Below are positions 36,495 to 44,976 of a stretch of DNA of 64,000 nucleotides, piece after piece. Under the pieces are notes generated by a model. It ran no database searches. It was not told the origin of the DNA and was given only the letters and a program-made list of their open reading frames with translations. Source of the DNA: Coleofasciculus sp937127375 (lineage in GTDB: Bacteria > Cyanobacteriota > Cyanobacteriia > Cyanobacteriales > Coleofasciculaceae). The translations under genes and the position numbers were made by a program. The stretch's first letter is position 1. Each line of letters opens with the position of its first letter. Location of the stretch: assembly GCA_040218875.1 (NCBI GenBank), contig JAVJQP010000048.1; one strand, written 5' to 3'.

Positions 36495-37067
36495 TTAGCT
36501 GGGTTTATTTCTGGGATCGATAGCCGCTAACAGATCAGCAAGTTCACTAGCATGATCTTCTTCATCTTCGAGAATGCTTTCGACGATATGACGAGTTGTG
36601 GGATCAGCATGACCAAAAAAGCCAACTAACTTGCGGTAAACTTCAATAGCAATCCGCTCGGCGACTAAATCTTCTTTGATCAATTGAGTCAACTCAACAT
36701 TCGCACCTGTGCTACCATACTCCGTAGACGAGCGCTCCATAATTGTTGCCGGATTAAAATCAGGATCACCCCCAAGCTGATCAATCCGCTCGGCGAGCAT
36801 CATCGTATGTTCTTGTTCTTGCTCGGCGTGTTCCGCAAACTCCGCCGCAACTTGAGGATAATTAATTCCCTTAGCAATAACCTGATGGTGACGGTAGCGC
36901 ATTACACATAGAATTTCCGTGGCTAGCGCTTCGTTGAGGTACTGACAAGCTTGTTCGCGATCTAGGGGATAATCTTCAGTAACGGCTCCCTCTTCAATAG
37001 ATTGACGCGCCTGCTGACGGATCTTATCAATATCATAAAGTTGATTTTTTGTTTGTGTGGCTGTCAT
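36495..37067 (-). CDS. Ferritin-like (bacterioferritin/Dps-type) protein
   Basis: 190 residues. A four-helix diiron fold is indicated by E-x6-Y motifs: YLNEALATEILCVMRYRHHQ near 40-60, EHAEQEQEHTMMLAERID near 78-95, ERIAIEVYRKL near 137 and ESILEDEEDHASEL near 163. Carboxylates and a paired His in each half match dinuclear iron ligands. It probably stores iron or detoxifies peroxide in the cytosol. It starts at ATG 37067; the 186-bp upstream gap should hold its promoter. Confidence 0.85.
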   Translation of the reverse strand: MTATQTKNQLYDIDKIRQQARQSIEEGAVTEDYPLDREQACQYLNEALATEILCVMRYRHHQVIAKGINYPQVAAEFAEHAEQEQEHTMMLAERIDQLGGDPDFNPATIMERSSTEYGSTGANVELTQLIKEDLVAERIAIEVYRKLVGFFGHADPTTRHIVESILEDEEDHASELADLLAAIDPRNKPS

Positions 37068-37253
37068 ACGTGTTCATCCTTCTCATTATCAATTCAGGGA
37101 TACTCACCGATGCACCAACGATAAGTCGTTGGCTCTCGACGTTAATTGAGTAACCCAAATCTTTATTACTGAACTTAACTTTAAACAAAGAGCCGAAAAG
37201 GTGCTTCTGTCGCAGGAGAGAACTATGATTTCTAACTTCCGAACTATTTCGAC

Positions 37254-37616
37254 TTAGGCGGAAGTCGGCTCTTGATACCCCTGAATTGCTTCGGGTTCAA
37301 ATTGGCGCAACACACCAGTGGCTTGGCGGATTAAATCCTCCGATGCTTTTACCGCAATCAAATATTTACCCGCATTCAGGCGATTGCGATACGTCAAAGC
37401 ATCACCCCCACCAATGGCGATACCTACGCCACCGCCAACCAAAAGAGCGCCCAGCGCTCCAGCAATAGCGCCGAGAATTCCCGCGATAATGTGATTGAGT
37501 AGGCGACTCGCACCGGGAAAAATGGCGATACCCGTGAGGACATTGAAGACATAACCAGCAACAAATCCAAATCGTTTATACCTAGTTACCGATGAGGAAT
37601 TAGGGAGATGAGGGCG
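37254..37616 (-). pseudogene. N-truncated glycine-zipper/general-stress-type protein
   Basis: A 120-codon open frame with no ATG, GTG or TTG before residue 59. It reads GFVAGYVFNVLTGIAIFPGA, LLNHIIAGILGAIAGALGAL (a glycine-zipper membrane segment), then LNAGKYLIAVKASEDLIRQA and FEPEAIQGYQEP. The last part resembles cyanobacterial general stress proteins, in which a Gly-rich hydrophobic core precedes a YLV.V strand. The 5' end is replaced by repeat-rich sequence, so the gene is probably truncated. A shorter product from TTG 37442 is conceivable. Confidence 0.5.
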
Positions 37617-37924
37617 TTAATTCAAAACTCGGTTGGGGCGGGTTTCGCACAGACGTTACTATTAATATCGGATTCCAACCCGCAACAAGCCAACTTAGAA
37701 AATCTTGCTAGCCCCATTGAAAATGAGGGGAGAATGTCAGAGAAAGCCGACAATCTTTAAGCTACCTGCTAAGTTGGCTTATTCTTCGAGAAGGCTCTAC
37801 CTACGTACCTCAACCCAATCGACAAAGGGGATCATAGAGCCGAAAATTAGCTTGATCCAGTTAGCTGATCAGATTCTATTCAGGTGGTATCCTCTTGGAT
37901 GATCAGCTATGTGCAGGAGATGCT
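37617..37924. other. Intergenic region with a REP-like copy
   Basis: About 310 bp. A REP-like element GGGGCGGGTTTCG...CCAACCCGC lies at 37635-37683; the rest should contain the promoter of the MFS gene. No gene seen. Confidence 0.65.
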
Positions 37925-39145
37925 ATGGATAACTGGCAATCTGTTCGCGTTTTTGGCTTGCCAGCAGAGAAAGGCAGATGGTTTTTAATCCCGTTAGGCT
38001 CGCTTGTCCTACTGTGCCTAGGCACAGTCTATTCTTGGAGTATCTTCCGTAAACCGCTAGAGGACTTATTCGGCATCAGCGCCACCCAAAGTTTATTACC
38101 GTTCACAGTTTTATTAGTCCTCTATGCCCTGTTGATGCCGATTACGGGATTTTACATTGATAAGATTGGTGTGAGCAAAATTACAGCTATTGGTGGCGTG
38201 GTGACTGGAATTGGTTATATCCTTTCCAGTTTCGCCACGAATATCATCGTCTTAACGATTACCTATGGTGTAATCGCTGGTGCGGGAGTTGGCATTGCCT
38301 ATGGTGTTCCCCTAGCCGTTTCCGCTAAATGGTTTCCCGATCGCAAAGGCTTGGCAGTAGGATTGACCGCGATCGGGTTTGGACTTTCTCCTTTGGTGAC
38401 AGCACCGCTAGCCAAGGGCTTAATTGCAGCGTTTGGGGTTCTTCCTAGCTTTGCAATTCTGGGGATTAGCTTGACGGCAATTATTCTGGTTATCTCCATC
38501 ACCTTAAGATTACCCCCAGTCGGATGGAAACCCCAAACCTGGACGCCAAAACCGATCGATACTACCAAAAATCAGCGGCGACAACTCTTGCAATCGCCAT
38601 CTTTTTATGCGCTCTGGTTTTGCTATACCATCGGCACATTTGTCGGACTCTCGGCGATCGGTATTTCTAGCCCAGTGGCACAGGAAATTATTCAACTCGA
38701 TGCGACTACCGCCGCGATTACAGTTTCTATCTTTGCTATCTTTAATGGCATCGGGCGTCCTTTATTTGGTTGGTTGACTGATCGCCTACAACCAAAGGGA
38801 GCGGCTATTATTTCCTATGTGTTAATTCTGATAGCTTCGATTTTGATGCTCAACGCCGGAGAGGGGCAAGCCTTGACCTATCTGGTTGGCTTTTCTTTGT
38901 TCTGGCTTTGCTTAGGAGGATGGTTAGCGATCGCACCGACAGCAACCCTGATTCTGTTTCCTCCAGAGGACTATGCTAAGAACTATGGGATTGTCTTCAC
39001 CGCCTATGGAGCAGGAGCCTTTTTAGGAACTCTAGCCATCGGACAAATCCGGGATCTATTTGGTAGCTATACTTATGCTTTCTATCCCACCGCCATTTTA
39101 GCCGTCATCGGTATTATTATTGCCCAATTCAGGCTGCGAGCTTAA
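37925..39145 (+). CDS. MFS transporter of the oxalate/formate antiporter type
   Basis: About 406 residues from ATG 37925, chosen because AGGAG lies 8 bases upstream; the open frame extends 10 codons further. Twelve TM helices are visible. The first helix motif GSLVLLCLGTVYSWSIFRKP is typical of the OFA family, and GIGRPLFGWLTDR is the mid-protein MFS motif. It exchanges or takes up small carboxylates across the inner membrane. The substrate here is not predictable. Confidence 0.88.
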   Translation: MDNWQSVRVFGLPAEKGRWFLIPLGSLVLLCLGTVYSWSIFRKPLEDLFGISATQSLLPFTVLLVLYALLMPITGFYIDKIGVSKITAIGGVVTGIGYILSSFATNIIVLTITYGVIAGAGVGIAYGVPLAVSAKWFPDRKGLAVGLTAIGFGLSPLVTAPLAKGLIAAFGVLPSFAILGISLTAIILVISITLRLPPVGWKPQTWTPKPIDTTKNQRRQLLQSPSFYALWFCYTIGTFVGLSAIGISSPVAQEIIQLDATTAAITVSIFAIFNGIGRPLFGWLTDRLQPKGAAIISYVLILIASILMLNAGEGQALTYLVGFSLFWLCLGGWLAIAPTATLILFPPEDYAKNYGIVFTAYGAGAFLGTLAIGQIRDLFGSYTYAFYPTAILAVIGIIIAQFRLRA

Positions 39146-39160
39146 GTAAAGATTGGAGCA

Positions 39161-39224
39161 GGGCGGGTTTTGTAGAAAGGTGATTGGTGGCTCCATTAAT
39201 TTTGTCCCTAAACCCGCCCCTACA
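39161..39224. repeat. REP-like element (GGGCGGGTTT / AAACCCGCCCC)
   Basis: GGGCGGGTTTTGTAGAAAGG at 39161, closing with CCCTAAACCCGCCCCTACA. Same family as 11905-11967; located just after the MFS gene. Confidence 0.85.
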
Positions 39225-39336
39225 TTGGGTTTTATGTCCCGATATCATATTTTAATATTAACCGGAAACCCGATCAAAAAACACCAAATTCCCAACAGCG
39301 ATCGCACTTTGTTTGTCCAAAGTCCAGTAAATCCGA

Positions 39337-39786
39337 TTAACCAACATTTGCCAGGGTTCCCCATTCCAGGGGATAGAGTTCAACTAATTCGCGCAGTCTA
39401 TACTGTTGATAATTTTTCGGCGAACTGAGACGAGCTTTATTAATGATTTGAACCAGTTGGTCGCGAGAAAACGGTTTGCTTAAGTGGGCAATAGCCCCCT
39501 GTTTCATACCCCAAATTTGGTCGATTTTATGATTTTTAGCCGAACATATAACAATGGGAATGTTCTGAGTCTCTGGATGTTTTTTGAGCAGACGACACAC
39601 CTCAAACCCATTCATTTCTGGCATCATTAAGTCAGTGACAATGACATGGGGTTGATACAGTATAGCCTTGTTCAGCGCTTCTTTCGGATTGGTTAGATTG
39701 ATGATCCGATGACCGCTATCGCGCAGGTAAAGATTCATCAATGCTAACTGGCTGATACTATCTTCAATCAATAAGATCTTACTCAT
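39337..39786 (-). CDS. Single-domain response regulator (CheY/PilH-like)
   Basis: About 149 residues from MSKILLIEDS (ATG 39786); the frame is open 7 codons further but without a better start. The receiver domain is complete: acidic pair ED at 8-9, phospho-acceptor Asp in VIVTDLMMPEMNG, a Ser in VICSAK at the T/S switch and Lys in HLSKPF. No output domain; a short tail (NYQQYRLRELVELYP) follows. Similar proteins act in twitching or phototaxis pathways, but no partner kinase is adjacent. Confidence 0.88.
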   Translation of the reverse strand: MSKILLIEDSISQLALMNLYLRDSGHRIINLTNPKEALNKAILYQPHVIVTDLMMPEMNGFEVCRLLKKHPETQNIPIVICSAKNHKIDQIWGMKQGAIAHLSKPFSRDQLVQIINKARLSSPKNYQQYRLRELVELYPLEWGTLANVG

Positions 39787-40166
39787 GGGGATATTTGGCG
39801 GAAACACTAAAGGGGCGGTAAATCAATAAAAATAGGAATCTTTATTAGATCTATGCCAATTTCTAGGATACTTTTACTTCTGCTAATAAAAACTCCGTTA
39901 ATTTACTGAATCATCCTACGCAGAATGGCTGATTTCCCGGAAACGACATCGGTAGATATGCTTATCGGGTTGACAAAATTGTTGACTTTTTATGGGAAGT
40001 CTAGAAACCTGAGATAGTTGTTCCAGATGTTGAATGCAACGTCTGGAACTCACGTTGCGCCATATACCGTGAAAAATCAGGATAAAATGGGGGTTCAATA
40101 AACTTGCCAAGGGAGTTCCCAGAAGGGAGGATAATAGCAAGACCATAGCCCATCACTGACTTTTCC
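39787..40166. other. Intergenic region between divergent genes
   Basis: About 380 bp, with no gene supported. TTCCAGATGTTGAATGCAAC and GTCTGGAA near 40021 form a palindrome related to the one at 33769. Confidence 0.6.
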
Positions 40167-41360
40167 ATGACAGACATCTCTGGTGCATCAACTCATCTGC
40201 AACACCATCGACAGCAGTTTCCGGCTTTAGCCAACAAAGCCTATTTCAACTTTGGTGGTCAAGGGACTCTCCCCTCAAGGTCGTTAATGGCGATTCAACA
40301 GGCTTATGAGTATACTCAGGAGCATGGACCCTTCTCCAGTAAGGTCTATGGATGGGTGATGGAACAAACCCAGCACACCCGATACGCGATCGCCTCTGAA
40401 TTGAGAACGCCGCCAGAAACCATTACTCTCACTGAAAACGTGACCGTTGGCTGTAATATTGCCTTCTGGGGAATAGACTGGCAAGTGGGCGATCGCATCC
40501 TGCTGACGGATTGTGAACATCCGGGTATTGTGGCGACAGCAGAAGAGATTGGACGGCGATTTGGTGTAGAGGTGTCCACCTGTCCAATTATGGCGACGCT
40601 GAACCAGGGTGATCCTACCGCCGTAATCAAACAACACCTGACACCGCGTACCCGGTTAGTCGTTCTCAGTCATATCCTCTGGAATACGGGTCAAGTTTTG
40701 CCCTTAAAAGAAATTGTGGAAACCTGTCGTAATACGGCGACAGAAAGTACCCCGATCCGAATTTTAGTCGATGCGGCTCAATCTGTTGGTTCTTTACCCT
40801 TAAATTTAAGCGAACTTGGGGTAGACTTTTATGCCTTTACAGGTCATAAATGGTGGTGTGGACCGGCTGGGGTTGGCGGTTTATACGTGAAACCTGAGGT
40901 ATTAGAACACCTGCATCCTACATTTATTGGTTGGCGTGGTATTACGATGGACAACAGAGGTAAACCCATTGGCTGGAAACCCGATGGAGAACGCTTTGAA
41001 GTCGCGACATCCGCCTATCCTCTCTATGTTGGATTGCGAGAGGCGATCGCGACTCATCAGCAATGGGGAACGGATCAAAGTCGCTACACAGAAATTTGTC
41101 AGCGCAGTCAGTATCTTTGGCAACGCCTATCTGAGTTAAACTCGGTGCGTTGCTTATTAACCTCTCCCCCCCAAGCAGGTTTAGTCTCCTTTGTTTTAAC
41201 TAATAATACCCCCTCCTCCCAACTGGTTAAAGCCTTGGAAGAGAAGGGGTTTCAGCTTCGCACTCTTCGCGATCCCGACTGCATTCGCGCCTGCGTTCAT
41301 TACTTTACAGACTATGAGGAAATCGATCGATTAGTAGACGCGATCGCGAATCAATTGTAG
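40167..41360 (+). CDS. Class V aminotransferase-fold enzyme, C-S lyase/cysteine desulfurase-like
   Basis: 397 residues. The fold-type I PLP site is clear: DAAQSVGSLPLNLSELGVDF followed by TGHKWWCGPAGVGGLYV with the Schiff-base Lys near 231, and DCEHPGIVATAEEI carries the His that stacks on PLP. The GPAGVGGLY context is closer to cystine/cysteine C-S lyase (C-DES) than to SufS, whose mobile-loop Cys is not obvious. It would release sulfur from cyst(e)ine for cluster assembly. The genomic context gives no pathway. Confidence 0.82.
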   Translation: MTDISGASTHLQHHRQQFPALANKAYFNFGGQGTLPSRSLMAIQQAYEYTQEHGPFSSKVYGWVMEQTQHTRYAIASELRTPPETITLTENVTVGCNIAFWGIDWQVGDRILLTDCEHPGIVATAEEIGRRFGVEVSTCPIMATLNQGDPTAVIKQHLTPRTRLVVLSHILWNTGQVLPLKEIVETCRNTATESTPIRILVDAAQSVGSLPLNLSELGVDFYAFTGHKWWCGPAGVGGLYVKPEVLEHLHPTFIGWRGITMDNRGKPIGWKPDGERFEVATSAYPLYVGLREAIATHQQWGTDQSRYTEICQRSQYLWQRLSELNSVRCLLTSPPQAGLVSFVLTNNTPSSQLVKALEEKGFQLRTLRDPDCIRACVHYFTDYEEIDRLVDAIANQL

Positions 41361-41365
41361 AGGCG

Positions 41366-41565
41366 GCTGTAGGGGCGGTGTAGGGGCGGATGTAGGGGCG
41401 GTGTAGGGGCGGGTTTAGGGACTCAATTCAAATATCCACCAATAACGGAACAACAAAACCCGCCCTCCTTACCAATAACGGAACAACAAAACCCGCCCTC
41501 CTCACCAATAACGGAACAACAAAACCCGCCCTCCTCACCAATAACGGAACAACAAAACCCGCCCT
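41366..41565. repeat. Compound repeat: TGTAGGGGCGG units and a 33-bp tandem array
   Basis: Four TGTAGGGGCGG units run from about 41369 to 41411. They are followed by four 33-bp units (ACCAATAACGGAACAACAAA plus ACCCGCCC) beginning at 41437, 41470, 41503 and 41536. The first GGGGCGGGTTT and each ACCCGCCC end can pair, so this is a REP-like element whose right arm has been amplified. Confidence 0.9.
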
Positions 41566-41633
41566 TATTTAATTAGAATCTCAGTGATAACATCTCAACA
41601 AAACCCGCTCTAACACCAAATCCTGACATAAGA

Positions 41634-41672
41634 CATAAGACATAAGACATAAGACATAAGACAAATAACTAT
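41634..41672. repeat. ATAAGAC heptamer tandem repeat
   Basis: Five ATAAGAC units abut the kaiC stop codon region. Simple-sequence repeat, no coding function seen. Confidence 0.85.
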
Positions 41673-43228
41673 TCCGTTGACTTTTGCCGCACACCTTGCA
41701 CAATCCGCGAGAGTTCACTCTTTTCGTCAACCGTAATCCGACTGGGAGAACCACTGATAATCCGCTCGTAATTGCGGAATGAATCTTTAATTTCTGCCCC
41801 ATCTTTGCTAATTAGATACTCTCGAATTCCGGTATCGTGCCAAGACCCCCGCATTTTAAATACATTAAGTGCCCGGGACATTTGCCCGCGAATTTCTACG
41901 TATTGCAACATTAAAATTGTATCAGTAATCGTAGAAATATGGGAATCTGTAATTGAATTCGATCCCATAAATTGATCCGTTGTATTGGTAAAAAACCCGG
42001 TAATTTCTTCTTGCTTCGCGTAACCCGTCACACCAATCACGAACTGACGGAATGCATTATTGCTCACTCCCCGCGCTAACGCCGAAAGAGAATCAATGGC
42101 AATCCGAGAGGGTTTGAACTCCTGAATTTGGGTTTGAATAATTTGTAAGTGGTCTTCTACTCCTGCTGATTCTGGGTAAGAACAAAGAATTTTCAATAAT
42201 CCTTTTTCCTCCATTTCCTCGAAATTGATTCCCCAGGATAAACCGTTTCGCGTGAGCTGCGCTCTAGATTCTTCGTAAGCAAAGAGAATCGCCCGTTCTT
42301 CATTTAAACAAGCATCATGAATAAACTTACTGACTAATAAGGTTTTTCCGGTTCCCGTAGCTCCCGTTGCTAGAATAATGGAATCTTTAAAGAAGCCACC
42401 GCCACACATTTCATCCAGGGTTGGAATTCCAGAGGATACCCGAACATTAGACGAACGCTGAGTTAATTGCATGGCACCTAAGGGGAAGATATTAAAACCT
42501 TGATTGCTTAGGGTAAACGGGTATTCCCCTTTCATGTGGGTTGTACCCCGTAGCTTGAGAATTTCAATGGTGCGGCGTCGCCGTTCTCCTTCCAAAACAT
42601 TGCGAATAATTACCACATTATCGGAGACAAACTCTTCCACACCAAACCGGGCTACGGGTCCATACTCTTCAACGCGCTCCGTTGTCATCACAGTAGTCAC
42701 GCCAATTTGCTTGAGACGAGCGACTAAGCGAAAAATTTCTCGCCGCACCACTGAAGCCGCATCGTATTGTTGAAATATGGCGGTGATGGAATCAACCGAA
42801 ACCCGTTTGGCTTTGTACTTCCGAATAGCGTATTGAATCCGCTCAATTAAAGCAGACAGATCAAAGTTGCCGACAACTTCTTGTCCTTCGGGATCAGGAG
42901 AAGCATCCAGAATAAAAAGTTTGCCGTCATCAATTAACTTTTGCAGATCCCAGCCTAAGCTATGGGAATTTTTAATAATATCGTTGGGAGATTCTTCAAA
43001 GGTAACGAAGACACCCGGATCATCAAATTGAGTGATCCCATTATAAAGAAACTGAACCGTAAACAATGTTTTCCCCGTACCAGAGGTGCCACTCACCAAT
43101 GTGGTTCGAGCCACAGGTAACCCCCCATGGCTGATCTCATCGAACCCTTCAATCATCGTCCGAATTTTATGGACTCCTGGGGTGGTAAATTCATTGGGTT
43201 TTTGCTCATCTAGATTAAATGGACTCAT
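41669..43228 (-). CDS. kaiC: Circadian clock ATPase/autokinase KaiC
   Basis: 519 residues with two RecA-like rings. CI has Walker A GTSGTGKT near 48 and catalytic FEE near 77; CII has Walker A GATGTGKT near 290 and YEES. The phosphorylation site is SHISTITDT (adjacent Ser and Thr near 430), and the A-loop/tail region ERIISGSPSRITVDEKSELS is intact. It forms a hexamer that cycles between phosphorylation states to keep daily time. It is the last gene of kaiA-kaiB-kaiC, 93 bp after kaiB. Confidence 0.99.
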   Translation of the reverse strand: MSPFNLDEQKPNEFTTPGVHKIRTMIEGFDEISHGGLPVARTTLVSGTSGTGKTLFTVQFLYNGITQFDDPGVFVTFEESPNDIIKNSHSLGWDLQKLIDDGKLFILDASPDPEGQEVVGNFDLSALIERIQYAIRKYKAKRVSVDSITAIFQQYDAASVVRREIFRLVARLKQIGVTTVMTTERVEEYGPVARFGVEEFVSDNVVIIRNVLEGERRRRTIEILKLRGTTHMKGEYPFTLSNQGFNIFPLGAMQLTQRSSNVRVSSGIPTLDEMCGGGFFKDSIILATGATGTGKTLLVSKFIHDACLNEERAILFAYEESRAQLTRNGLSWGINFEEMEEKGLLKILCSYPESAGVEDHLQIIQTQIQEFKPSRIAIDSLSALARGVSNNAFRQFVIGVTGYAKQEEITGFFTNTTDQFMGSNSITDSHISTITDTILMLQYVEIRGQMSRALNVFKMRGSWHDTGIREYLISKDGAEIKDSFRNYERIISGSPSRITVDEKSELSRIVQGVRQKSTE

Positions 43229-43321
43229 ATTTCTTCGTCAAATTTAAAGATATAACTGAAATCGCCGTCATCTGAGAATAGATCTCGAATCTGCTATTAT
43301 CTCATAAAATTTGAACATGCT

Positions 43322-43642
43322 CTAAAAATCTATCTCTCCATCCCGAAGTTCTTCATACAGCAGATCCAATCCGATTAAGACTTTTTCGCGATCAGACAGA
43401 TCCCCAATAATTTTTCGCACTGGAGGCGGTAAAACTTTCGCTAGAGTTGGCGTTGCCAAAATTTTATCTTCCTCGGCAAGTTGAGGACTTTTGAGAACAT
43501 CAATCACTTTCAGGGCGTAAACCCCTTGAAATTCCTGTTCCAGGATATTTTTGAGGGTTTTCAATGCTGTAACTGAGTGGGGAGTATTCCCAGCCACATA
43601 AAGCTTGAGGACATAAGTTTTTTTTAGGGGACTCATAGGGTT
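43322..43642 (-). CDS. kaiB: Circadian clock protein KaiB
   Basis: About 106 residues from MSPLKKTYVLKLYVAGNTP, chosen because characterised KaiB proteins start here; the frame is open 11 codons further. The hallmark segments ALKVIDVLKSPQLAEEDKIL and ATPTLAKVLPPP are intact. KaiB switches to a thioredoxin-like fold, binds the KaiC CI ring at night and sequesters KaiA. Lies between kaiA and kaiC. Confidence 0.97.
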   Translation of the reverse strand, partial: NPMSPLKKTYVLKLYVAGNTPHSVTALKTLKNILEQEFQGVYALKVIDVLKSPQLAEEDKILATPTLAKVLPPPVRKIIGDLSDREKVLIGLDLLYEELRDGEIDF

Positions 43643-43754
43643 AGCCATTACTAATAAGCGAAGGATAGTTGCCAATTTAAAAGTAACCCGGAAGAAATTC
43701 GTTCACCGTTGACGTTGATGGGTCGGGAGCGAATTGCTAATACCACAATTATAA

Positions 43755-44672
43755 TTATAACTCTCTGGGAATCGAGCGACGATACATTTCACCTAAATGA
43801 GCAATTACATCGATCAGTGTTAGGCGATAGTCTGTGAGAATATCTTCATTGCGACCCTCTAGCTTGAGTTGTTGTGCAAAATCATCCATCAAATCCATGT
43901 GAATTTCTACAATCTTAGAAACGGATATATCGGCAAAAAATGCTTCATTTACTAAATTATCAATTAACTGGTTAATCGCGGTTTCTTGACTGAAGTACAT
44001 TAAAACAATGTCACGATAATCACTCTTAAGCTGTTCGATCAGTTTACTTTTTTCATTTTGAGGTAAATAGCGAAAGAAAAACTGAGGATTTCGTTTATAG
44101 TAAACACCGAGATATCCCAGTCGCTCTTTGAGTTTTTCAGATAACCGATACTGCTGCTTCATTAAAGAACCCCGATGAATTTCCTCGGTTTTCTTATCCG
44201 CATTAGCCAGAAGAGTGGGCAAGTTGCAGTTCGGAGAAAGGGAAAGGAACTGGGTAATTGCCTGTTCTAGGGAATGTTCTATGTCAGAGACTTGGCTACT
44301 ATCGAGTCGAACTTCAGCGGCGTGACACAAGTAATGCACCTCCCCTGGTGTACAACGAACGGTTGTCTGAATTTGGTTTGACTGAGTATTTGTGACAACA
44401 ACAGAATCATTGTTTTTTGATTCTTTGGGAAAAACAAGTAGAGGAAGCAGGGTTCCTTGTTCATACAACTGATTAATAACGGGTGGTAAGGAGTCGTCAT
44501 CTTGCAGCACTAAACAATCGATATGCTGCTGTTTTTGTTCCACAAACTCCAGAAACTCAGAGGCTGAGTTCGCGATCGATAACAGATAGCGATCGCCACT
44601 TAAAACCTGGCTCAGTGACTGCGCCAGGGCTGGGGAATGAACAAAAATACCAATTGACAGTTGAGGATGCAA
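43755..44672 (-). CDS. kaiA: Circadian clock protein KaiA
   Basis: 305 residues, so the long form with the N-terminal pseudo-receiver (about 1-135), a linker, and the all-helical C-terminal domain (about 190-300: KLKERLGYLGVYYKRNPQFF, DFAQQLKLEGRNEDILTDYR, IDVIAHLGEMYRRSIP). It stimulates KaiC autophosphorylation by binding the C-terminal tail. First gene of the operon. The ~300-bp upstream gap is shared with a divergent histidine kinase gene and should contain the clock promoter. Confidence 0.98.
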   Translation of the reverse strand: MHPQLSIGIFVHSPALAQSLSQVLSGDRYLLSIANSASEFLEFVEQKQQHIDCLVLQDDDSLPPVINQLYEQGTLLPLLVFPKESKNNDSVVVTNTQSNQIQTTVRCTPGEVHYLCHAAEVRLDSSQVSDIEHSLEQAITQFLSLSPNCNLPTLLANADKKTEEIHRGSLMKQQYRLSEKLKERLGYLGVYYKRNPQFFFRYLPQNEKSKLIEQLKSDYRDIVLMYFSQETAINQLIDNLVNEAFFADISVSKIVEIHMDLMDDFAQQLKLEGRNEDILTDYRLTLIDVIAHLGEMYRRSIPREL

Positions 44673-44976
44673 AACGATAGAACTTTAATGTTGAAAAACA
44701 ACCTTACCAATTGCCGAGTTGAAGTTCTCGACTGTAACGTATTTTAACAAAATTTTTCTAAAGTTAATTAACATTACGTTAAGTACTCTAAGAATTGTAA
44801 GTAATTGTAAGCATTTTGCCCTTTACCCCCCCAATCGAGAGCAATAATTGATCTAGAGCGGTGGTTGTGCTGGTCAGCAGAGCAAGTCCCTGGCGCTATT
44901 CGGCTTATGGGCAACTTAATACTTTATAGCCTGCGACCTAGCCGCTTCCCCTGATTTGAGCTAATTGGTCATATCC
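44673..44976. other. Divergent promoter region of kaiABC and the hybrid kinase
   Basis: About 300 bp with no gene. The kaiA-proximal half is AT-rich (AACATTACGTTAAGTAC and a GTAATTGTAAG repeat near 44798-44816). No defined operator can be named from sequence alone. Confidence 0.55.

Noticed and set aside
41437..41565. 33-bp tandem units considered as a CRISPR array
   Set aside because: Units are directly contiguous with no unique spacers.
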